A DNA stretch of 64,000 bases from assembly GCA_036507005.1 (NCBI GenBank), contig DASXQT010000021.1, positions 28,498 through 92,497 on the forward strand, given 5' to 3'. The translations under genes were made by a program, and so were the position numbers. This DNA comes from WS-2 sp036507005 (GTDB lineage: Bacteria; Eisenbacteria; RBG-16-71-46). Of the stretch, positions 30,726 to 39,471 are shown piece by piece. The notes under the pieces were generated by a model. The model made no database searches. It was given only the letters and a program-made list of their open reading frames with translations, and had not been told where the DNA came from. Numbering within the stretch: the first letter of the stretch is position 1; each line of letters begins with the position of its first letter.

Positions 30726-30812
30726 GCGGAAGTGGCGGAACTGGCAGACGCACTAGATTCAGGTTCTAGCGCCCGAAAGGGTGTGGGGGTTCAAATCCCC
30801 CCTTCCGCACCA
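30726..30812 (+). tRNA. tRNA-Leu (CAG)
   Basis: 87 nt. Acceptor arms GCGGAAG/CTTCCGC close the molecule, followed by A and an encoded CCA. The anticodon loop TTCAGGT sits on stem CTAGA/TCTAG, giving anticodon CAG (codon CUG). A long variable arm, as in class II tRNAs, precedes the T arm GGGGGTTCAAATCCCCC. Confidence 0.96.
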
Positions 30813-30894
30813 CTGCTCTGCCCTGTCCGGCCGGCCCGGGACGTCGAGCCCTCGCCCCACCGAACCCGCCGCGTCCCTCAGGATCTCCCGAGCC

Positions 30895-31374
30895 ATGGTC
30901 AAAGAGGACCAGCCCTCCGAGCGGGTCGTCGCGCAGAATCGGCGCGCCCGGCACGACTACACGATCCTGGACACGGTGGAGGCCGGGCTGGTCCTGACCG
31001 GGACCGAGGTGAAGAGCCTGCGCGCCGGCAAGGCGAGCCTGGCCGAGGCGTACGCCACGGTCGAGGGGAACGAAGCCGTGGTGCGCCAGCTCCACATCCC
31101 GCCCTACGAGCAGGGCAACCGCTGGAACGCCGACCCGGTGCGCACCCGCAAGCTCCTGCTCCACCGTGCGGAGATCGAGAAGCTCAAGGCCGCCGTGGCC
31201 CGCAAGGGCCACACTCTGATCCCGCTCAAGCTCTACTTCGCGCGCGGCTACGCCAAGCTGCTGCTGGGCGTGGCGCGCGGACGGCAGACCAGCGACAAGC
31301 GCCACGCGATCGCCGAGCGCGACGCGAAGCGCGAGATCGACCGCGCACGGCGCGGCGCGGAGCGCGGCGAGTGA
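30895..31374 (+). CDS. smpB: SsrA-binding protein SmpB
   Basis: 159 residues, standard length. NRRARHDYTILDTVEAGLVLTGTEVKSLR is the family's beta-barrel start. IPPYEQGNRWNADPVRTRKLLLH and LIPLKLYFARGYAKLLLGVARG follow, and the C-terminal tail KRHAIAERDAKREIDRA enters the ribosomal A site. It binds tmRNA (encoded at 39.6 kb) and rescues stalled ribosomes. ATG 30895 fits the family start; upstream in-frame codons run back into the tRNA gene. Its stop overlaps the amidase start. Confidence 0.97.
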   Translation: MVKEDQPSERVVAQNRRARHDYTILDTVEAGLVLTGTEVKSLRAGKASLAEAYATVEGNEAVVRQLHIPPYEQGNRWNADPVRTRKLLLHRAEIEKLKAAVARKGHTLIPLKLYFARGYAKLLLGVARGRQTSDKRHAIAERDAKREIDRARRGAERGE

Positions 31375-32783
31375 CGCGGCCCGCGGGGCGCCTGGCACCC
31401 GCGGCCGCGGCGCTCGCCCTGCTCGCGCTCCTTGCAGCCGGCGCGCCCGCTAAGGCCGCGGGCGACGCGCTCGAGACCGTGCCGGTCACGCGCGTCGACG
31501 GCGTCCCGCACCTCGGCGCCAACGAGCTGGCGCGGCTGCTCGACGCCGCCAAGTTCTGGCGCCCCGACGTGCGCAAGCTGGTGCTGCGGAGCGGCGCCCA
31601 TCACCTGGTGCTCACGGTCGACAACCCGTTCGTGGTGGCCGACGACCGCACGCTGCGGCTCTCGAGCCCGGTGATCTCGCTGCGCGGCGAGCTCCAGGTC
31701 CCGGTCGAGCTGCTCGAGTCGCTGCCGCGCGACTCGGCGCTCGCGCGGCTCTACTACGATCCGCGGCGCGGGCGCGTGGTCGTGCTGCCGGCGGGCGGGA
31801 CGCTGGGGGCACCCAGGGTCGCGGTCATCGAGTCCGCGACCCGCATCACGTTCCCGATCGACGGCTCGGGCGAGGTGACCGTCGCCAACCGCTCGCGCCA
31901 GCACTTCCGGGTGCGCTTCGACGCGTTCTTCACTGGCGCGCTGCCCGAATCGCTGCCCGGCGACGGATCGATCCTCAGGCTACGCTCGATCCCCACCTCG
32001 ACGGGCAGCGCGTTCGAGCTCGCGCTCTCGCCCGAGGCCCAGGCGTTCCGGATCGCGCGCTCCCCGCGCGCCGGGCGGGTCACGCTCGAGTTCTCGCCGC
32101 GCTTAGGCCCGGGGCTCGAGCCGTTCGCGCCCGAGGGCCCGCGCGGGGTGCGTCCGATCCACGTGGTGGTGATCGACCCCGGGCACGGCGGCGCGGACGC
32201 GGGCGTGACCGTGGGCGACGCGGTCGAGAAGGACCTCACGCTCGCGCTCGCGCGCCAGCTCCGCTTCGAGCTCGAGCGCCGGCTCGCGGTGCGCGTGGTG
32301 CTCACCCGCGACCGCGACGTCGCGCTCTCGATCGAGCAGCGCGCGCAGGCGGCCAACAAGGCGCGCGCCGACCTGGTGCTCTCGCTCCACTTCGACGGCT
32401 TTCCGGCCGCGGCGGCGCGCGGCGCCACGGTCTACTGCCCGCCCGCCACGTTCGCCTCGCGCGACGCCGAGGCGCGCGCCGGCGGCCCCGGCCGTCCGGT
32501 CGCGGTGCTGCCGTGGAGCGACGTGGCCACGCGCCACGCCGTGCAGGCCCGCGCCCTCGGGGATGCGGTGCTCGGGGTGATGGAGCTGCGCGGCCTCGGG
32601 CCGGTGCGGCTGCGCGAGCGGCTCCCGCTCACCCTGCTGGGGGTGAACGCCCCCGGCATCCTCCTCGAGTGCGCCACCCTCACCGCGCCCCGCGACCGGG
32701 CGCGCGTGGCTCAGCCGAGCGGGCTCACCGACCTCGCGGCCGGGATCGCCGACGGGATCGTGGCGTACCAGCGCAACGACTAG
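31371..32783 (+). CDS. N-acetylmuramoyl-L-alanine amidase (Amidase_3)
   Basis: 470 residues. Signal peptide (LAPAAAALALLALLAAGAPAKA), an N-terminal copper-amine-oxidase-N/AMIN-like region (VDGVPHLGANELARLL, LRGELQVPVELL), then the zinc amidase domain. Zinc ligands and catalytic residues are in place: His272 in DPGHGGAD, Glu286 in AVEKDL, His340 in LSLHFDG and Glu433 in ILLECAT. It cleaves the amide between MurNAc and L-Ala in peptidoglycan, in the periplasm, for cell separation or remodelling. The SLHFD form differs slightly from the common SIHxN. It is translationally coupled to smpB and followed by the GerMN gene. Confidence 0.93.
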   Translation: MTRPAGRLAPAAAALALLALLAAGAPAKAAGDALETVPVTRVDGVPHLGANELARLLDAAKFWRPDVRKLVLRSGAHHLVLTVDNPFVVADDRTLRLSSPVISLRGELQVPVELLESLPRDSALARLYYDPRRGRVVVLPAGGTLGAPRVAVIESATRITFPIDGSGEVTVANRSRQHFRVRFDAFFTGALPESLPGDGSILRLRSIPTSTGSAFELALSPEAQAFRIARSPRAGRVTLEFSPRLGPGLEPFAPEGPRGVRPIHVVVIDPGHGGADAGVTVGDAVEKDLTLALARQLRFELERRLAVRVVLTRDRDVALSIEQRAQAANKARADLVLSLHFDGFPAAAARGATVYCPPATFASRDAEARAGGPGRPVAVLPWSDVATRHAVQARALGDAVLGVMELRGLGPVRLRERLPLTLLGVNAPGILLECATLTAPRDRARVAQPSGLTDLAAGIADGIVAYQRND

Positions 32784-32790
32784 GCCCGGC

Positions 32791-33330
32791 ATGAAGCGGC
32801 GCGTGCTGGTTGTGACCCTGATTCTCGCCGTGCTAGCGTGGGCCGGGTGGCGCTGGACCCAGCGCCGTCCGGGGCTACACGAGAGGCCGGCGGCCGTCGA
32901 TACCGCGAGCGCCGGATTCCGGGCGGTGCAGCTCTACTTCGCGTCCCCGGGCGGTGACAGCCTGGTGGGCGAGGCGCGGGAGCTGGTCGAGCCGGCGACG
33001 CTCCACGAACGGGTGGCGGCGCTGGTGCGCGAGCTGGATCGCGGCCCGGCCCGCGGCGGGGTTGCGGTGCTGCCCGCGGGCACGTCGGTGCGTTTCGCCT
33101 ACCTCGACCCGGACGGGCTCCTGACCGTGGATCTTTCGCGCTCCTTCGTGCAGGGCTTTCACGGCGGCGCCGACGCCGAGTACCTGGCGGTCGCGTCCCT
33201 GGTGCGAACGCTGGCCGCGAACCTGAGCGGGGTGAAGCGCGTGCTGCTGGTGTGCGGCGGCGAGCCGATCGCGACCCTGGGCGGGCACATCCCGCTCGAC
33301 CGGCCCATCGACGCATCGGACTGGCCCTGA
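32791..33330 (+). CDS. GerMN-domain protein
   Basis: 179 residues. One N-terminal membrane anchor (VLVVTLILAVLAWAGW) then a GerMN domain: VQLYFASPGGDSLVGEARELV, LVRELDRGPARGGVAVLPAGT, VDLSRSFVQGFHGGADAEYLAVASLV. GerMN proteins are envelope proteins, first known from Bacillus spore germination but widespread in non-sporulators near murein genes. The order here (amidase, gerM-like, murI, rph, rdgB) parallels racE-gerM-rph-ysnA of Bacillus. No spore genes are present, so a peptidoglycan-related role is more likely. Confidence 0.85.
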   Translation: MKRRVLVVTLILAVLAWAGWRWTQRRPGLHERPAAVDTASAGFRAVQLYFASPGGDSLVGEARELVEPATLHERVAALVRELDRGPARGGVAVLPAGTSVRFAYLDPDGLLTVDLSRSFVQGFHGGADAEYLAVASLVRTLAANLSGVKRVLLVCGGEPIATLGGHIPLDRPIDASDWP

Positions 33331-33341
33331 GGACCCATCGC

Positions 33342-34199
33342 ATGCCCGCCACTCACGATCCGAGACCGATCGGCGTCTTCGACTCCGGGCTCGGCGGGCT
33401 CACCGCGGTGCGCGAGCTGTTCCGCGCCCTGCCGGCCGAGTCGGTGGTCTACTTCGGCGACACCGCCCGGCTCCCGTACGGCAGCAAGTCGGGCGCCACG
33501 GTGACGCGCTTCAGCCTCGAGATCGCCGCGTTCCTGGTGAAGCAGAACATCAAGTGCCTGCTGGTGGCCTGCAACACCTCCTCCTCGTACGCGCTCGACA
33601 AGCTCACCCGCCACCTCTCGATCCCGGTGGTGGGCGTGATCGAGCCCGCGGTCGAGGCCGCGGTGGCGACCAGCCCGCGCGGCCGCGTGGGCGTGATCGG
33701 CACCCTCGGCACGGTGGGAAGCGGCGCCTACGCCGTGGCCCTGACGCGCGCGCTGCCCGGGGCGAGCGTGATCTCGCGCGCCTGCCCGCTGTTCGTGCCG
33801 CTCATCGAGGAGGGCTGGATCGATCACCCGGTGACGCGCAGCGTGGCCGAGGAATACCTCGCCGAGCTGCGCGCCGCCGCTCTCGAGAGCCTGATCCTGG
33901 GCTGCACCCACTACCCGCTGATCGCGCCGCTCATCGGCGCGCTCATGGGCCCCGGAGTGAAGCTGGTGGACTCGGGGGCGGAGGCCGCGCGCGCGCTCGG
34001 GATCTTGCTCCGCCAGCGCGGCCAGCTCGCGGCCGGCCCGCCCGAGCATCGCTTCTACGTGAGCGACGAGCCCCGCAACTTCACCCGCATCGCGCAGTCG
34101 TTCCTGGGGCGCGAGCTGCCGCCCACCACGGTGGTGGACCAGACCGACCTGCCGTGGTTCGAGCGCGTGCCGGCTCGCGGCATGGGGCTCGAGCCGTGA
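33342..34199 (+). CDS. murI: Glutamate racemase
   Basis: 285 residues. IGVFDSGLGGLTAVRELFRALP, VYFGDTARLPYGSKS, and the two catalytic cysteines Cys77 (ACNTSSSYAL) and Cys188 (LGCTHYPL) identify MurI, which converts L- to D-glutamate for peptidoglycan. Cytoplasmic. ATG 33342 begins right before the conserved region. Its stop overlaps the rph start (GTGA), so murI, rph and rdgB form one unit with the wall genes upstream. Confidence 0.96.
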   Translation: MPATHDPRPIGVFDSGLGGLTAVRELFRALPAESVVYFGDTARLPYGSKSGATVTRFSLEIAAFLVKQNIKCLLVACNTSSSYALDKLTRHLSIPVVGVIEPAVEAAVATSPRGRVGVIGTLGTVGSGAYAVALTRALPGASVISRACPLFVPLIEEGWIDHPVTRSVAEEYLAELRAAALESLILGCTHYPLIAPLIGALMGPGVKLVDSGAEAARALGILLRQRGQLAAGPPEHRFYVSDEPRNFTRIAQSFLGRELPPTTVVDQTDLPWFERVPARGMGLEP

Positions 34200-34978
34200 C
34201 GCGCCCGCCCCAGGCGATCCGCGCGCGCTCCGGGCAGCCCGAGCCGCCGCCCGCCACCCGGCCCGACGGACGGACGCCGCGCCAGGCGCGGCCCTTCCGG
34301 ATCAAGCGTGGGGTGATGCCGCCCGCCGAGGGCTCGGCGCTGGTCTCGATGGGCCGCACCCGCGTGCTGTGCACCGCCACGGTCGAGGATCGCGTTCCGC
34401 ACTGGCGGCGCGGCAAGGGGCAGGGCTGGGTGACCGCGGAGTACGGGATGCTGCCGCGCTCCACCGGCGAGCGCACGCCGCGCACCGCCCAGACCGGGGG
34501 ACGCGCCCAGGAGATCCAGCGCCTGATCGGACGCTCGCTGCGCGCCGTCACCCGGCTCGACGCGTTCGGCGAGCGCACCATCCTGCTCGACTGCGACGTG
34601 CTCGAGGCCGACGGCGGGACCCGCACCGCCGCCATCAACGGCGCGATGGTGGCGCTCCACGACGCCTTCGTCACGCTCTCGAACCGCGGCCACCTCGCCG
34701 GTCCTCCGTTCAGCGACACCGTGGCCGCGATCTCGGTGGGGGTGGTGGCCGGCGTGCCCTGCCTCGATCTCGCCTACGTCGAGGACTCGCAAGCCCAGGT
34801 CGACATGAACGTGGTCATGACGGGCTCGGGCCGCTACGTCGAGGTGCAGGGCTCGGCCGAGGGCGTCACCTTCACCGATCCCGAGCTGCGCGCCCTGCTG
34901 CGCCTCGCGCGCGCCGGCATCCGGCGCGTGGTCGCGGCGCAACGCAAGCTGCTGGCGGGCTCGGGGCTGCTCCCCTAG
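34196..34978 (+). CDS. rph: Ribonuclease PH
   Basis: 260 residues. KRGVMPPAEGSALVSMGRTRVLCTATVED, WVTAEYGMLPRSTGERTPR, GRAQEIQRLIGRSLRAVTRL, and LDCDVLEADGGTRTAAINGAMVAL are characteristic. It is a phosphate-dependent 3'-to-5' exoribonuclease trimming tRNA 3' ends. Several tRNAs in this window encode CCA and at least one does not. An N-terminal Arg/Pro-rich extension of about 30 residues results from the GTG at 34196, which overlaps the murI stop; a later start is possible. Confidence 0.96.
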   Translation: MTRPPQAIRARSGQPEPPPATRPDGRTPRQARPFRIKRGVMPPAEGSALVSMGRTRVLCTATVEDRVPHWRRGKGQGWVTAEYGMLPRSTGERTPRTAQTGGRAQEIQRLIGRSLRAVTRLDAFGERTILLDCDVLEADGGTRTAAINGAMVALHDAFVTLSNRGHLAGPPFSDTVAAISVGVVAGVPCLDLAYVEDSQAQVDMNVVMTGSGRYVEVQGSAEGVTFTDPELRALLRLARAGIRRVVAAQRKLLAGSGLLP

Positions 34979-34982
34979 CGGC

Positions 34983-35615
34983 GTGCCTTCGCCCGCACCG
35001 GGCGCGGGTTCCGCGCGCGAGCCACGCGCGCGATTCGTGATCGCCACGTTCAATCCGGACAAGCTGCGCGAGCTGCGCGACCTCCTGCCGCGCGAGCTCG
35101 CGGACTTCGTGGGTCTCGGCGAGTTCGCGGGCGCCACGCCCGCCCCCGAGGAGGGGAGCACGCTCGAGGAGAACGCGCTCGCCAAGGCGAGCGCGGCGGT
35201 CGCGCTCACCGGCCTCCCGGCGATCGCCGACGACACCGGGCTCGAGGTCGCGGCGCTGGGCGGGGAGCCGGGCGTGTACTCGGCACGCTACGCCGGCGAA
35301 GGCGCGGGCTACCAGGCCAACGTGCGGAAGCTGCTCCGCCGCATGGCGGGGATCGAGCCCGCGCGGCGCGGCACGCGCTTCCGCACGGTGTGCGTCGCGT
35401 GCTTCCCGGCGCGAGCGCCGATCGTGGCCGAGGGCGTGCTCGAGGGCCACATCACCCTGGAGCCGCGCGGGACCGCAGGCTTCGGCTACGACCCGGTCTT
35501 CGAGGTCGAGGGAACCGGAAGGACGCTGGCCGAGCTCTCGGCGGAGGAGAAGAACGCGCTCTCCCACCGCGCGCGGGCGGTCGCGGCACTGGTCAAGGAG
35601 CTGCGCGAGATCTGA
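34983..35615 (+). CDS. rdgB: XTP/dITP diphosphatase (RdgB/HAM1)
   Basis: 210 residues. FVIATFNPDKLRELRDLL, STLEENALAKASAAVALTGLPAIADDTGLEVAALGG, GVYSARYAG, GFGYDPVFEVEG and SAEEKNALSHRARAV are the signature blocks. The enzyme hydrolyses non-canonical purine triphosphates (ITP, XTP) to monophosphates, keeping them out of nucleic acids. GTG 34983 gives a short non-conserved leader before FVIATFN. Last gene of the murI-rph-rdgB run. Confidence 0.96.
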   Translation: MPSPAPGAGSAREPRARFVIATFNPDKLRELRDLLPRELADFVGLGEFAGATPAPEEGSTLEENALAKASAAVALTGLPAIADDTGLEVAALGGEPGVYSARYAGEGAGYQANVRKLLRRMAGIEPARRGTRFRTVCVACFPARAPIVAEGVLEGHITLEPRGTAGFGYDPVFEVEGTGRTLAELSAEEKNALSHRARAVAALVKELREI

Positions 35616-35669
35616 GGCGGGAGGTGCGGCGCGGCCGACCCTCTGCGGGCGCGAGAGGGCCTGTGAAGG

Positions 35670-36464
35670 CTAGTCCACCGGCCGCAGCCGCGGGTAGAAA
35701 TCGACGTTGTCGCGGATCCAGGCGAAGTACTTGTCCTGCTGCTCCGGGGCCTTGGCGGGGGACAGGATGCGCGGGCTCTTCCAGTTGTCCATCACCACGG
35801 CGTCCTGGGTCCACACCTTGATGCGCCTGCGGGGCACTTCGTCGCGCCAGCACTTGGCGGTGACCGCGTCGGTGTAGAGGACCCGCAGGGTGATGTTGCG
35901 GGACAGGCCCTCGAGCGGCTTCAGGCGGAGGTTGCGGAACTTCTCCTCCCGGCTGTTGCCGCCGACGTCCGGGACGCCGTCGGTGAGCAGCACGATCGCG
36001 AGCGGCTTCAGGATCAGCTTGCGCGTGTCCACCATGTCGGCGACCTGCTCGAAGAACGAGTTGTAGTCGGTGAACTTGTTCACCTTGTTCTTCGGGAAGA
36101 TCTTGCGCAGCTCGGCCTCGATCTGGTCGATCGACCGATCCTCGAAGGTCTGGATCGGGTAGAGCGTCTTGGGCTCGTCCTTCTTCTCGCCGCCGATCGA
36201 GCCCACGAACAGCGAGTGCAGCGGCTCCATGCCGCCGTAGCCGTGCAGGTGCCCGTGGAGGTAGCGCGCGAGGAAGTGGATCGAGTCGTCGAAGTAGCGC
36301 CCGTTCATGAACGAGCCGCTGATGTCGAGGCCGACGAACAGCACCAGCCGGCCCGCCGCCGGCACCGGCGGCTTGGGCTTGGTCGCCTGCTTGAACTGGG
36401 CGATCAGGTTGGGGAGGGGGTTCGAGAGCCCCGCCACCACCAATGCGATCGTCAGGGCGCGCAT
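35670..36464 (-). CDS. VWA-like domain protein
   Basis: 264 residues. A short hydrophobic N-terminus may be a signal or anchor (MRALTIALVVAGLSNPLP). LVLFVGLDISGSFMNGRYFDDS carries a DISGS MIDAS motif, and KPLAIVLLTDGVPDVGG the later metal-ligand region. It lies 1 base after the stop of the membrane protein gene at 36466-37665, so the two are expressed together. It differs from the Bat-type VWA at 18 kb. The pair may form a membrane-tethered metal-dependent binding complex; the function is unknown. Confidence 0.82.
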   Translation of the reverse strand: MRALTIALVVAGLSNPLPNLIAQFKQATKPKPPVPAAGRLVLFVGLDISGSFMNGRYFDDSIHFLARYLHGHLHGYGGMEPLHSLFVGSIGGEKKDEPKTLYPIQTFEDRSIDQIEAELRKIFPKNKVNKFTDYNSFFEQVADMVDTRKLILKPLAIVLLTDGVPDVGGNSREEKFRNLRLKPLEGLSRNITLRVLYTDAVTAKCWRDEVPRRRIKVWTQDAVVMDNWKSPRILSPAKAPEQQDKYFAWIRDNVDFYPRLRPVD

Positions 36465-36465
36465 C

Positions 36466-37665
36466 TCAGGGGTTCGCCTTCGCGGCGGACGGGTTGCCGA
36501 GGAGGTCTTTGGCCAGCGCCCGGGCGTCCTTGAAGTCCTTGATGCTGGTGAGCGGCAGGTCGAGGAAGTGGCGGTTGGACACCAGCAGCGTCACGAAGTT
36601 CAAGGCGGCCGCGATCAGCTGCATCGGCGGCACCAGGAAGGCGCTCACCAGGCGCTCGCCCTCGTCGGCCACCCACGAGAACTCGCTCTGGAGCTGGGTG
36701 AGGAAGCCGGGCGAGAAAAGGCTCAGCGGCTGCTGACCGCCGCCGCCGGCGCCCGCCCCCACGCCCTGGCCCTGGATGATCGCCATGATGGTGGGCGTGC
36801 CGGCCGAAGCGAACAGGAACCACGACAGGCTGCGGATGCCGAGCCAGGTGAGCCCCGCGATCCCGAGCGTGCCCCAGATCCCGAGCTCGAACTTGCCCGA
36901 GGTGTGCTGCGCGAACCACGGCACCAGCGCGTCGACGAATTCCCGGTAGAGGAAGACCACCTCGACGAACAGCGCCACCGACTCGACCACGCCGATCTTC
37001 ACGACCGTCGCCCAGTTCCGCGACTGGACCGCCTGGGTGAAGGTCGAGAGCACCGCGTAGCTGCCGAGCGCGATGAACAGCATGAAGAGGAAGAGCGGGA
37101 TGCGGATCGCGCTCTCGGTCAGCTGCGTGCCCGCCAGGTTGGAGAGCGTGTCGATCACGAGCGAGGTCATCACGAAGGTGAAGATGATGGCCTCGAACAC
37201 GCACCAGAAGAAGGTCATGAACACCGCGATCCACGGGGTGCCGGGCGCCATGAAGTTGCTGCCGACGTTCCGGAGCAGGCGCAGCGGCATCAGGAACAGC
37301 TCCTTGATCACCGTCCACACCCCCACGATCAGCACCTGGGCGAGCCCGAGCGCCGAGATGGTGATCCGGAGCAGGAAGCGGAGCACGCCGCCCCAGAAGG
37401 TGAAGGTGGCGCGCGCCAGGTCCCACCAGGTGATGAGCACCAGCCCGACGTAGGTGCGGCGATGGGTGCGGACCAGGAGCGACGGCACGCTGAGCACGCT
37501 CGCCCAGTAGCCGAACGCGATCGCGCCCAGGGGCAGGAGCAGGAAGCAGCGCTTGATCGTCATCAGCCACAGCGGGTCGTGCGCTCCCCACAGGAAGCGG
37601 AAGCCGCTCACCAGCGGCTTCCACAGCGAGATGGTCTCGATCCAGTAGCGCAGGTCGTGGCTCAC
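36466..37665 (-). CDS. Multi-pass membrane protein of unknown function
   Basis: 399 residues with six to eight hydrophobic segments (for example CFLLLPLGAIAFGYWASVL, LFLFMLFIALGSYAVLSTF, GIAGLTWLGIRSLSWFLF). A glycine-rich linker GVGAGAGGGGQQP precedes a more soluble C-terminal region of ~90 residues. No family recognised. The GTG at 37665 is supported by an AAGGAAG box. Operon partner of the VWA-like gene downstream. Base composition is slightly less extreme than its neighbours. Confidence 0.82.
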   Translation of the reverse strand: MSHDLRYWIETISLWKPLVSGFRFLWGAHDPLWLMTIKRCFLLLPLGAIAFGYWASVLSVPSLLVRTHRRTYVGLVLITWWDLARATFTFWGGVLRFLLRITISALGLAQVLIVGVWTVIKELFLMPLRLLRNVGSNFMAPGTPWIAVFMTFFWCVFEAIIFTFVMTSLVIDTLSNLAGTQLTESAIRIPLFLFMLFIALGSYAVLSTFTQAVQSRNWATVVKIGVVESVALFVEVVFLYREFVDALVPWFAQHTSGKFELGIWGTLGIAGLTWLGIRSLSWFLFASAGTPTIMAIIQGQGVGAGAGGGGQQPLSLFSPGFLTQLQSEFSWVADEGERLVSAFLVPPMQLIAAALNFVTLLVSNRHFLDLPLTSIKDFKDARALAKDLLGNPSAAKANP

Positions 37666-37907
37666 CGAGCTTCCTTTCGGCCGGAGGGGACATCCCTATG
37701 CGCTCGGTTATCGGCGCGCGGCGGGGGGCGCTTGAGCCGTGGCTGATCCTGGGGCCGCCCCGCAACCGATTGTCGCGCGGGTGGTTCTGGAGGAAGGCCG
37801 GAGGCGCGCGCCGGCCCGACGCGTCGAGCGGAGAGGGCGCGAGGGCTCTCGGCGGCCGCCGGGCAGCGGTCGAGGCGGCTACGTAGCTGCCGGGGAGGCG
37901 GCGGGCA

Positions 37908-38375
37908 CTACTGCATCATCGTCTGCTGCATGGCGACCGCCTGCCAGCGGCCGTCGCGGCGGACGAAGACCCGCGTGTACCGGATCCTGCCGCCGAAGGG
38001 CATGCCGCGGAACGTGCCGGCGTTGTCCGCGATGCCCTGGAGGACGGCGACGTCGCCGTAGACCCGGACCGTCAGGCTGTCGTACTTCACCGAGGTGAGC
38101 TTGAGCCCGCCGCTCGCGATCTCGCGGAGGTTGTCGGCCTTGGTGCGGATGGTTCCAAGCCGCGAGATCTCGATGAACTCGTCGGCCACCAGGCGCGAAA
38201 GCGCCGTGGTGTCCGCCTTGAGCAGGGCCTGCCCGCGGGCGGTCTCGGCCGCGCGCACCGCCGAGTCCGCCGCGGCCGCGCCGGCCGCCTTCTCCTCCGC
38301 GGCCCGGGCCGGGCCGTGAAGGCCGAGGACCAGCGCTGCGGCCGCGAAGCCGCAGCGAACGATTCTCTTCGACAT
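37908..38375 (-). CDS. Secreted DUF4440/NTF2-like protein
   Basis: 155 residues. Signal peptide MSKRIVRCGFAAAALVLGLHGPARA, an Ala-rich linker, then an NTF2-like fold: ALLKADTTALSRLVADEFIEIS, GTIRTKADNLREIASGGLKLTSVKYDSL, VAVLQGIADNAGT and TRVFVRRDGRWQAVAMQQT. DUF4440 proteins bind small molecules or are enzymes of unknown activity. GGAGGTG sits just before ATG 38375; longer in-frame readings run into the tRNA-His gene and are rejected. It lies downstream of the three minus-strand tRNAs and could be read from the same promoter. Confidence 0.87.
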   Translation of the reverse strand: MSKRIVRCGFAAAALVLGLHGPARAAEEKAAGAAAADSAVRAAETARGQALLKADTTALSRLVADEFIEISRLGTIRTKADNLREIASGGLKLTSVKYDSLTVRVYGDVAVLQGIADNAGTFRGMPFGGRIRYTRVFVRRDGRWQAVAMQQTMMQ

Positions 38376-38452
38376 GTGCACCTCCACGCGCGGGCGCTGC
38401 GGCGCCGCGGTCGGCCTCGGCGCGAGCCGGACACTCCGCGCCGCGGCGAAGT

Positions 38453-38529
38453 TGGGGTGGATGACGGGGATCGAACCCGCGACACCTGGAGCCACAGTCC
38501 AGTGCTCTACCAACTGAGCTACATCCACC
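38453..38529 (-). tRNA. tRNA-His (GTG)
   Basis: Anticodon loop CTGTGGC on stem CTGGA/TCCAG gives GTG. Acceptor arms GTGGATG/CATCCAC are extended by the His-specific extra G at the 5' end pairing with C73, and CCA is encoded. Third of three minus-strand tRNAs. Confidence 0.95.
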
Positions 38530-38605
38530 AAAAACGGCTGCGCGATCGGCCGGCGCGCGCCGCGGGCCCGACGCGGCACGCCGGAACGCGGACCGGGCCT
38601 CATGC

Positions 38606-38682
38606 TGGCGCGCCTGGAGGGAATCGAACCCCCGACCGACGGATTAGAAATCCGTTGCTCTATCCTTCTGAGCTACAGGCGC
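38606..38682 (-). tRNA. tRNA-Arg (TCT)
   Basis: Anticodon loop TTTCTAA on stem ACGGA/TCCGT gives TCT (codon AGA). Acceptor arms GCGCCTG/CAGGCGC, discriminator G, then an encoded CCA. T arm GGGGGTTCGATTCCC is standard. Confidence 0.95.
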
Positions 38683-38731
38683 GGGGTTCCCGTCGACTCG
38701 GATCGCCATCGCGACGATCGCGGCCGGCAAG

Positions 38732-38809
<78 letters not shown>

Positions 38810-38836
38810 GTGATCTCGTAGCGATTCGCGCGGGGC

Positions 38837-38866
38837 AGAATAGCCGCGGCCGCCGAGGTGCGTCAA
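38837..38866 (-). promoter_or_regulatory. Promoter of the minus-strand tRNA array
   Basis: On the minus strand TTGACG, 18 bases, TATTCT, ending 27 bases before tRNA-Pro. The -35 is identical to that of tRNA-Leu and the spacing the same. It is divergent from the ssb promoter about 40 bases away. Confidence 0.6.
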
Positions 38867-38908
38867 CGCGCGGCGGGCTCTCGCGGGGGCGCCAGCGAGC
38901 CGCCGCGG

Positions 38909-38937
38909 TTGCAGGAGCCGGCATGGAAGATTATTCT
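38909..38937 (+). promoter_or_regulatory. Candidate promoter of ssb
   Basis: TTGCAG, 17 bases, TATTCT, 53 bases before the ssb ATG. The -10 is the same hexamer as that of the divergent tRNA array promoter. Confidence 0.45.
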
Positions 38938-38990
38938 ACGACTTCGTTTCGTGGGCCCCGGATCGGCGGCCCCCGGTTGAGGAGTCGAGG

Positions 38991-39425
38991 ATGAGCGGAG
39001 TCAACAAGGTCATTCTGGTGGGCAATCTCGGCGCGAACCCCGAGATGCGCTTCACCCAGGCCGGGCAGCCGGTCGCGAACCTGCGCCTGGCCACCACCGA
39101 GCGCTGGACCGACCGCAACGGCCAGAAGCAGGAAGCGACGGAGTGGCACCGCGTGGTCGCGTGGGGCAAGCTCGCCGAGATCTGCGGGCAGTACCTGACG
39201 AAGGGCCGTCAGATCTACGTCGAAGGCCGCATCCGCACCCGCCAGTGGCAGGACCAGCAGGGCCAGAAGCGCTTCAGCACCGAGATCATCGCCCAGAACG
39301 TGCAGATGCTGGGCGGGCGCAGCGACCGCGCCCCCGAGGATGTGGGTGCGACCGTGCCGGCCGAAGAGCCCGCGAACGGCGACATCGGGGCCGGGCCCGG
39401 GACCGACGACGACATTCCGTTCTGA
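38991..39425 (+). CDS. ssb: Single-stranded DNA-binding protein
   Basis: 144 residues. N-terminal OB fold: SGVNKVILVGNLGANPEMRFT, ANLRLATTERWTDRNGQKQEATEWHRVV, WGKLAEICGQYLTKGRQIYVEG and EIIAQNVQML. A short Gly/Pro/Glu-rich linker ends in the acidic tip DDDIPF that recruits repair and replication proteins. Coats single-stranded DNA in replication, repair and recombination. GAGTCGAGG precedes ATG 38991. A hairpin follows before tmRNA. Confidence 0.97.
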   Translation: MSGVNKVILVGNLGANPEMRFTQAGQPVANLRLATTERWTDRNGQKQEATEWHRVVAWGKLAEICGQYLTKGRQIYVEGRIRTRQWQDQQGQKRFSTEIIAQNVQMLGGRSDRAPEDVGATVPAEEPANGDIGAGPGTDDDIPF

Positions 39426-39471
39426 CCTCGCGCGGCTTCGGGCCGCGGGAGGCCCGGACGGGCGTTCCAAA

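Noticed and set aside
38376..38603. Upstream extension of the NTF2-like gene
   Set aside because: It would run through the tRNA-His gene; ATG 38375 has a good ribosome-binding site and a signal peptide.
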